NCBI RefSeq assembly: GCF_945859705.1
Contig: NC_079136.1
Coordinates: forward strand, 117,177,028 to 117,241,027
DNA from: Episyrphus balteatus
Taxonomy: Eukaryota; Arthropoda; Insecta; Diptera; Syrphidae
Direction of reading: 5' to 3'
DNA: 64,000 bases
In this document: positions 57,787 to 64,000 of the stretch, piece by piece
Numbering within the stretch: position 1 is the stretch's first letter
How the letters are laid out: each line of letters opens with the position of its first letter
The notes under the pieces: model-generated
What the model saw: only the letters and a program-made list of their open reading frames with translations
The model's database searches: none
Told to the model about the DNA's origin: nothing
Made by a program: the position numbers and the translations under genes

Positions 57787-58930
57787 TCACTACTGGGTCG
57801 CACTTGCTCTTATGGTAAAAGTAGCTGTTATTTTACCAGTAATTTAAAAAATATATAAAATCGATTTTTAAATTCATGAAACACCGTTTTAAATGATTTT
57901 GATTACGAAACAAAGTAAGCCATCTGATTTCTTTTACGAAAAGAATTTTTTAGAAAAAATATTTGAAAAACGTTATAGCCGTTTTTTTTTTAACTAATTT
58001 TGTGTAGGTACTTATACATATAAAAATTTTCTAATATTTAAAAAAAGTTTGTATGCCATTTTAAGGAAATATTTAATTAACATTTAAAAACAAAAATTCA
58101 AAATAATTCACTGACCATTTTCAAAAAATATTTTTTTTTTTTAATCCAAAAACGTGTATTTTACAATTTTCTTAAATTTTTTTAACGTTACTCAAACTTG
58201 GTATGTAACAGAGGTGTTTTTGGAATAAATTTTTTTGGACCAGAAATAACGGTACTTGTCATATACCGATTTTAGTTAAGTTGAAATTCGTCGAAAACGG
58301 CTCCAACAATTTTGTTTAAAAAATTCATATGTAAGTTTTAAGACAAGGTCTATCTTTCAATAAAAAAAAATTTATTTTGAAAATCACTATTAACGGTACC
58401 TGCCATATAACCGTTTTTTTTTTTTTTTTTAATCAGATTTACTCCGAGACTACTGATTCGATTTCAACGAAACTTTTTGTAAAAAAGAATATATATAATT
58501 TTTGGATTTAAAAAAAAAAAAATTAAAAATTTTTTTGTTGAAAAATCAAATTTTTAGAAAACGGAACATTGAATTTTTTTGAAATTTTGGTTTTAGATGT
58601 TGATTAGTGATTTTACAAAATGGCATACCAATTTTATTTTAAAACTTTTTATATTATTTATAAAAAATTAGTTTTTTTAAAAAACGGTTCTAAGGATTTT
58701 GAAATTTTTTTTCTAAAAATGCACCTTGATATAGCAAATAAAACTGCATACTTGTTTTGGAGGGCAATTTGATTTCGAATTAGTTTTATTCCTTAAAAAA
58801 ACGAATTTTATGTTTTTTTTTTTAATTTTTTTTTTGTTTTTTTTTTTTATAGGTACCAACATTTCCCCAATTTCTACATAAAAAGTCTTCAGATTTTAAG
58901 CAACTTACAATCTGAGAGCAAAATCGTGTA
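57787..58930. repeat. Two family A copies head to head
   Basis: 57787-58192 is the 5' part of family A in forward orientation (CTACTGGGTCGCACTTGCTC, then AACACCGTTTTAAATGAT and TATAGCCGTTTTTT). From 58192 a second copy runs in reverse (TTTGGACCAGAAATAACGGT, then CGGTACCTGCCATATAACCG, ending near CTGAGAGCAAAATCG). The junction lies in a shared TCAAACTTG. Both lack the CAGA tract and hairpin. Confidence 0.6.
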
Positions 58931-60260
58931 TTTTATTTTTATTTTTTTTTTTAATGATGAGATTTCCTACAAAAAAACATTAAAATTAATCAATGAACAC
59001 TATATTTTAGTTAAAAGATGTTTTTTATTGGTTTTTTAAGACGGTTAAACACTAAAGGTTTGGCCTTGCCCCCACTTCCCCTAAATTTATGAGGATTCTT
59101 TACTTATTGACTATATTTTGTTATGGAATATATTTATTCATTCTTTACCAATATTATGTCGGTACATCGATTCTTCTTAGGCCCTCAACTTTCAATTCGT
59201 AATTCTTACGTGAATATAATTTGTTTATTGTAAATTGAACCCAAAAGTATATCTATCTTCCTCCCAAAGCACTTTACCAATATTCTTTGCTTCTTTTATC
59301 TTGAAATAAAAATTAATAATTTGAAATTCTAATTTATATAGGTAGATTCTTTGAATAAAACAAAACAGGTGCTAGAGCCTGTCATATACAATTTGTATAG
59401 ATACTCTATTAGGTACATATCAATTTTTTCCAATTGATAAAAATTTCTTCAAAGAATTTGTTGAGTATATTTTGTTTAAATTAAATTCCATTGAAATTTT
59501 GTACGTGCTTTACATTTTTGCATGAATCAACGTTGTGCTTTCTCTTTTCATTATTAAATCAGATACACATATCAATTTGGATTAATTTCCTTTTTTTGTA
59601 ACTCTGCGGTAGAGTATCCTATCCACAGATATGCAAATCTATCAACGACAACAAAAAAAAGTTGAACACACGATATTTTTTTTGGAAAAAAGGTTAAAAA
59701 ATGTGTAGGTACGTATATAATATGTGACGCATGGAGGAAAATTAAATTTTCCAAATTGTGGGTAGGGGAGAAATGGATATTTGAAGCGCATATTGTGGGG
59801 GGGTGGCAGCATCAGGATATGTTCGCACATCATGTAGCGAGTAGGTCATATCCTGGATGGCAGCAGATCGGTTCGATTATACAGTTTTCTGATTGTGATA
59901 CCTATGTGAAATGCATATAATCATCATGATAGAGAGTTATTCTTGATGTTGGAGAGCGAATAATATGAATTAATCTGGAGAATTTATTTGAATCGCTATG
60001 ATGATGCGGATGGAATTTTGGTTTTTCTCTCTCTCATTTTGAATGGATGTACAGTCGTTCTCGTGTGGTGTCCATTATTCACAGGAAATAAATGTTACAA
60101 ATTACTTTTTTGAACTTTCAATAGTAATCTATAAAATAGTTGATGATAAGGACAAGTATTTGGATCTGCAAAAAAAAAAAAAAATAAATAAACTGGAAAG
60201 CACGACACTTTTATTTAAATTAAATAAATTAAAACGATAATATAAGAGAATGGGAATGTA
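58931..60260. other. Unique AT-rich spacer
   Basis: No repeat family or exon recognised. ORFs of 60-65 residues are unsupported. Confidence 0.4.
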
Positions 60261-61685
60261 AAAAAAAAAGAGGTTGTCTGTAAAGCCGGTTTACGGACGA
60301 TGATTTTACGTGATAACGTCGTCAGAAAACAGGTTGTGTGCATTTGTTTAAAATTAGTCAATTGAAGGAAGCGTTTACTTTTTTCAAACAATCATAATTT
60401 ACAAGAAAAAGCTAAATAGAAATACCTTTTTTATTTTTTCATTATACCTATTAATTTTTTTTTTTTTTGAAAAGCTTACAAAAAAAATTATGCAATTTAA
60501 AAGCCAAGTATTTCTTCTTAAGAATAAAACCATTTTTAAATTTTTACAATGTGCAAAAAGTATAAAAATAATTTATTGAAAACAATCATTTTCATCAAAA
60601 AAACCAAAAAAAAACATGAATTTTTATCTTCTCATGTCATTAATTCCATTTTTTTCCCTAACAAACTATGAAAAATTTTATACCATCATATTATCTTAGC
60701 TCAAAATATATATATCGATCAGGTCTATGAGACATCTACAAAAAGAGCTAGAATTTTTTGAACTCGATCAAATTTCATTAAAAAAAGCAAAAAAAAAACA
60801 TTTATTTTTATGTTCTCATGCTATTAAATGAATTTTTTATACCATGTGAAAGCTTATTATTTCACCTTTCATATGACGTATCAATCTCATTTCAAAGATG
60901 CCTACAAGAGAAGTTAGAGTTTTTTAAAGTCAACCATGTCGAATTTCCAGACTGAGATTACGGTACTTCCCACACTGGTGGCTGTTCGGGGGGCAACAGA
61001 TCTCCACTGGTGTTTTGAAGTTTTTCGCAAGTTTCTTGAATTAACATTGTGTAGCTTGTAGTTAGTCTACCGTTATGTGTGATATACCAAATGAAAGGTA
61101 ATTGTATCAGGATGCTCATAAAAGTTTAATAAAATTTCTATCTGCTCTTGGTCAAAAGTTATAACCTGTTGAATTTTAAAATTTTATTTTACCGTTATCT
61201 CAAAATTGTGTTTACGAAAATATATGACACATATAGTCGTAGTCATGGTCTACCATTACTTCATATACCTACTTTATTCCTGTATCTATTTAAGAAAAAA
61301 AGATAAAAATAAAAATGATGAAAATCGGTTAAAAACGGTCAAAAAACGTGTTTTTTAAAAACTTGAGAAGATAAAAATTCATGTTTTTTTTTGTTTTTTT
61401 GATGAAAATGATTGTTTTCAATAAATTATTTTTATACTTTTTAAAAATGGTTTTATTCTTAAGATAAGAAATACTTTGCTTTTAAATTGCATAATTTTTT
61501 TTGTAAGCTTTTAAAATAAAAAAATTAATATAATGAGAAAATAAAAAAGGTATTTTTTTTTAGTTTTTTCTTGTAAATTATGATTGTTTGAAAAAAGTAA
61601 ACACTTCAATTGACTCATTTTAAACAGAAGCACACAACCTGTTTTTTGATGACGTTATCGGCTTTACAGACAGCCTCTTTTTTTT
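60261..61685 (+). mobile_element. Family B element, intact copy with long TIRs
   Basis: The left arm (about 60261-60637) starts A-run then GAGGTTGTCTGTAAAGCC and is mirrored by the right arm (about 61367-61685), which ends GGCTTTACAGACAGCCTCTT plus a T-run. Between them lie ~190-bp tandem units with TATCGATCAGGTCTATGAGA and AAAGAGCTAGAA, then the TGAGATTACGGTACTTCC block (about 60954). TA lies at both outer edges (60259-60260 and 61685-61686), suggesting but not proving a TA duplication. No ORF. Long TIRs around a tandem array make it a tandem-repeat MITE of undetermined superfamily. Confidence 0.75.
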
Positions 61686-61689
61686 AGAT

Positions 61690-62879
61690 TGGATTGTTTT
61701 TAAATATTCATATTACTTTTACCATTTTATCTATTTTTCTATATTTAGAAATAAGAGTAGTAAATTGAAATGAATAATGATACAGAACCAAAATTAATCC
61801 TTTGGCAAATTGCATTTTCTTTAAAATTTTACTATTTCTTTCCTGTTCTGAGATATAGTTTCACTAAAATAATAGCCATATGTGAGCAAATTCATAAAAC
61901 CAAGACTATAGACTTGTGTATTTTATTAAACAAAAAAAATTTAGCAACAATAATGTGACGTGATTGCCTCTATTATTGTATCGGTCAGAGTTGTTTTTAT
62001 TTTTATTTTGCATTCTCTATTTTATTAATTTACATTCGATTTAAATTTTTTGTCTTTTTTTTTTAATTTTGGTTGGCTCTGAAATAAAATTGAATGAAAT
62101 GATATTCTATACAAATCGCGAATAGAATACAACATGAGCATCAGCATGAGCATAGCAGAGCAATGAGCATGAACAATTTGTGCAATGTTCATCATCAAGT
62201 TGAATTTAAATCAAAAAAATACCACATCACACGTAATTGCAATTAATTTATCCCTAAATATTTACTTGCAGTTATTTAAAAATTCACGTACATACATATT
62301 TTATAATAATTGAGTTGCTATATATACATACACTTGTATATATAGAACAAAAAAGAAAAAAATTAATCCTGATATACATAGTATACATTATTTGCTAATT
62401 TGAATATGATACTATGTTTACTTAAGTTTTGTGTGTTTACCTACTTTTACTAGGAAATATTTAAACTATTTTATATGGAAAATAGTCTATGAAATTTTAA
62501 TTTAAATCTATATGTGTATACTGTATACCCACATCATTATATTATAATTTTTGAGTGCAACACAAAGTAATGAATAATTTAAAGGATTTTATGTTAGAAG
62601 AGAGCTTTATTGTTTAAGCTAGAAAACTAATTTATTTTTGAAATGATAAATAAATATTGAGTTGTTTTGAATATAGAGATTTTGCTGTGGTACAATGTGA
62701 AAATGCATTTTAGCAGCATTTCAAAACATTGTAAAGATAGGTCATGAGATAAAGTGTTCTTATTGAGGACTTTAAACTTTGACATAAAGTAGATCTATTT
62801 CAGACAGAAATTATTGTGAAATAAAAGACAAAGGAGATGGCACATTTTTCTATGGAGCTTGGGCCCAGTGTGTTCACTA
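61690..62879. other. Unique AT-rich spacer
   Basis: Contains a GAGCATCAGCATGAGCATAG-type short repeat near 62135-62175. No element or exon recognised. Confidence 0.4.
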
Positions 62880-64000
62880 ACGAAATTGGTATCAAATGAA
62901 AGGTGACGGTAAGCACATTACGTGGGTAAAATATTTTCAAATTCGTTAGTGGGGTTTTGGAGATATTTGAGTTTGAAGTTTCGGATTTCACAATCAAGAT
63001 TTCAGCTAATTTTTCGAAAAATTAATCGTAGAATGCGTAATAATGGGTGTACAGAAATAATATTGGTATCAAATGAAAGGTATTTCTCTTGTCTATAAAT
63101 CTGTATCAAAAGTTTTTTTCTTTATTAAAAAAAATAATACATATTAGGTATTTACTTCTCAAAAGGTGATTTTTTTAAGCGAGTCATTTGGCACATCGAA
63201 ATATCAAAATATTCAGTGGTGACATGCACTTTTTTTTTGCAATTTTTCGATAGTTTAATGTGTTACCTTTAATTCTATATATAAAATAGTTCTTTAAAAC
63301 ATACAACAACCTTATAATAAGCAAAATACACAAAAACGCGCTGAAATATGCCTATTAAATAATAAGAATAGAAACTATAGTTCAGTCAATGGGGAAAAAT
63401 CTGGAAAAAGCTATGACGTCAGCTAAGTTTGAATGCAGTATTGAAGAGGGGTTTATCCCAAGTACAAATCTCAGATTGCGTATTGTTTGGTCTTGTGGGG
63501 TGACCTCCATTTTGAAAAACGCATATGTGTCAATATCTCGAGAACGACTGGTCGGACAGAAAACTAGAAAGGACTTTTTAGATTGGAAATTAGTTAATCT
63601 TTCTTTTTCTAGTACATCATTTTTCTCTAGGAGTTATAATTTCAGAGTTACACTACCGAAAATTGTGTGTTTTTTGATATTTTAAATATTTTAAACAACT
63701 CTTAGAGTTAAGTGCGGAATTACTGAGAATGAGATACTTTGCTGTTCTGTTACTCTGAAAGTATAACTCCTAGAGAAAAATGATGTACCTACTAGAAAAA
63801 GAAACATTAACTAATTTCCAATCTAAAAAGTCCTTTCTACGCATTCTACAATTAATTGTTCGAAAAAATAGCTGAAATCTTGATTTTGAAATCCGAAATT
63901 TCAAACTCAAATATCTCCAAAATCCCACTAACGAATTTGAAAATATTTTACCCACGTAATGTGCTTACCGTCACCTTTCATTTGATACCCATTTCGTTAG
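62880..64000. mobile_element. Fold-back element truncated by the window end
   Basis: AATTGGTATCAAATGAAAGG with GTGACGGTAAGCACATTACG (62885-62925) and the arm to 63040 are mirrored at 63830-63997. An inner pair, AAAGGACTTTTTAGATTGGA (63571) and its mirror near 63815-63835, has a different centre (about 63700 versus 63440), so the left arm carries about 0.5 kb of extra sequence. TTGGTATCAAATGAAAGG also repeats at 63063. ORFs at 63389-63685 and 63770-63955 share peptide content because they read the two arms. Confidence 0.65.

Overview
The window looks like a gene-poor stretch of an insect genome, most likely a fly. It is very AT-rich, full of homopolymer A/T runs, and almost every ORF is short and reads through low-complexity or palindromic DNA. 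The repeat content also fits: non-autonomous hAT elements, fold-back elements, and a DINE-1/mini-me-like family with a (CAGA)n tract. The species assignment is inference. No rRNA, tRNA or CRISPR array was recognised.

Only one piece of host gene is convincing. At 49309-49561 (+) a textbook 3' splice site is followed by a leader with three short upstream ORFs. An ATG at 49498 then opens a hydrophobic, signal-peptide-like N terminus that ends in phase 1 at a consensus donor (CAAG|GTAAGT). The remaining sequence on both sides is probably intron or intergenic DNA of a gene with very long introns, because no other exon could be identified by eye.

The rest is layered mobile DNA. Six elements have TIRs and 8-bp target duplications readable directly: 10921-12658 (CTCTCTTA), 14506-17032 (AACATAAG), 27519-28808 (CTATGGAA), 40453-41115 (TTTACAAC), 46785-47869 (ATACAATA) and 52572-54064 (ACTGTTTA). 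A seventh, 50817-52345, has a 7/8 match. These are hAT-superfamily hallmarks. The 14506-17032 copy still carries a broken hAT transposase C terminus, interrupted by a small MITE. Other elements are a TTAA-flanked piggyBac-type MITE (37160-37443), a TAA-flanked fold-back (8048-8696), a TA-flanked MITE (9613-10002), and large fold-backs at 29941-31448, 35553-36350, 43296-44727 and 62880 to the window end.

Two dispersed families recur. Family A (DINE/Helentron-like, with (CAGA)n and a 3' hairpin) occurs near 0.8, 3.4, 22.5, 25.2, 42.2 and 57.8 kb. Family B (long TIRs around ~190-bp tandem repeats) occurs near 4.4, 29.8, 46.4 and 60.3 kb. Nesting is deep: family A sits inside a CAGTGAGAC element that sits inside a GGGCCA-rich element (23.8-26.1 kb), and a fold-back sits inside family B at 29.9 kb, with its edge then duplicated in a perfect 550-bp tandem copy.

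Unique AT-rich spacers lie between these blocks. The most structured are 6.2-8.0 kb and 54.9-56.8 kb, which are possible cis-regulatory DNA.
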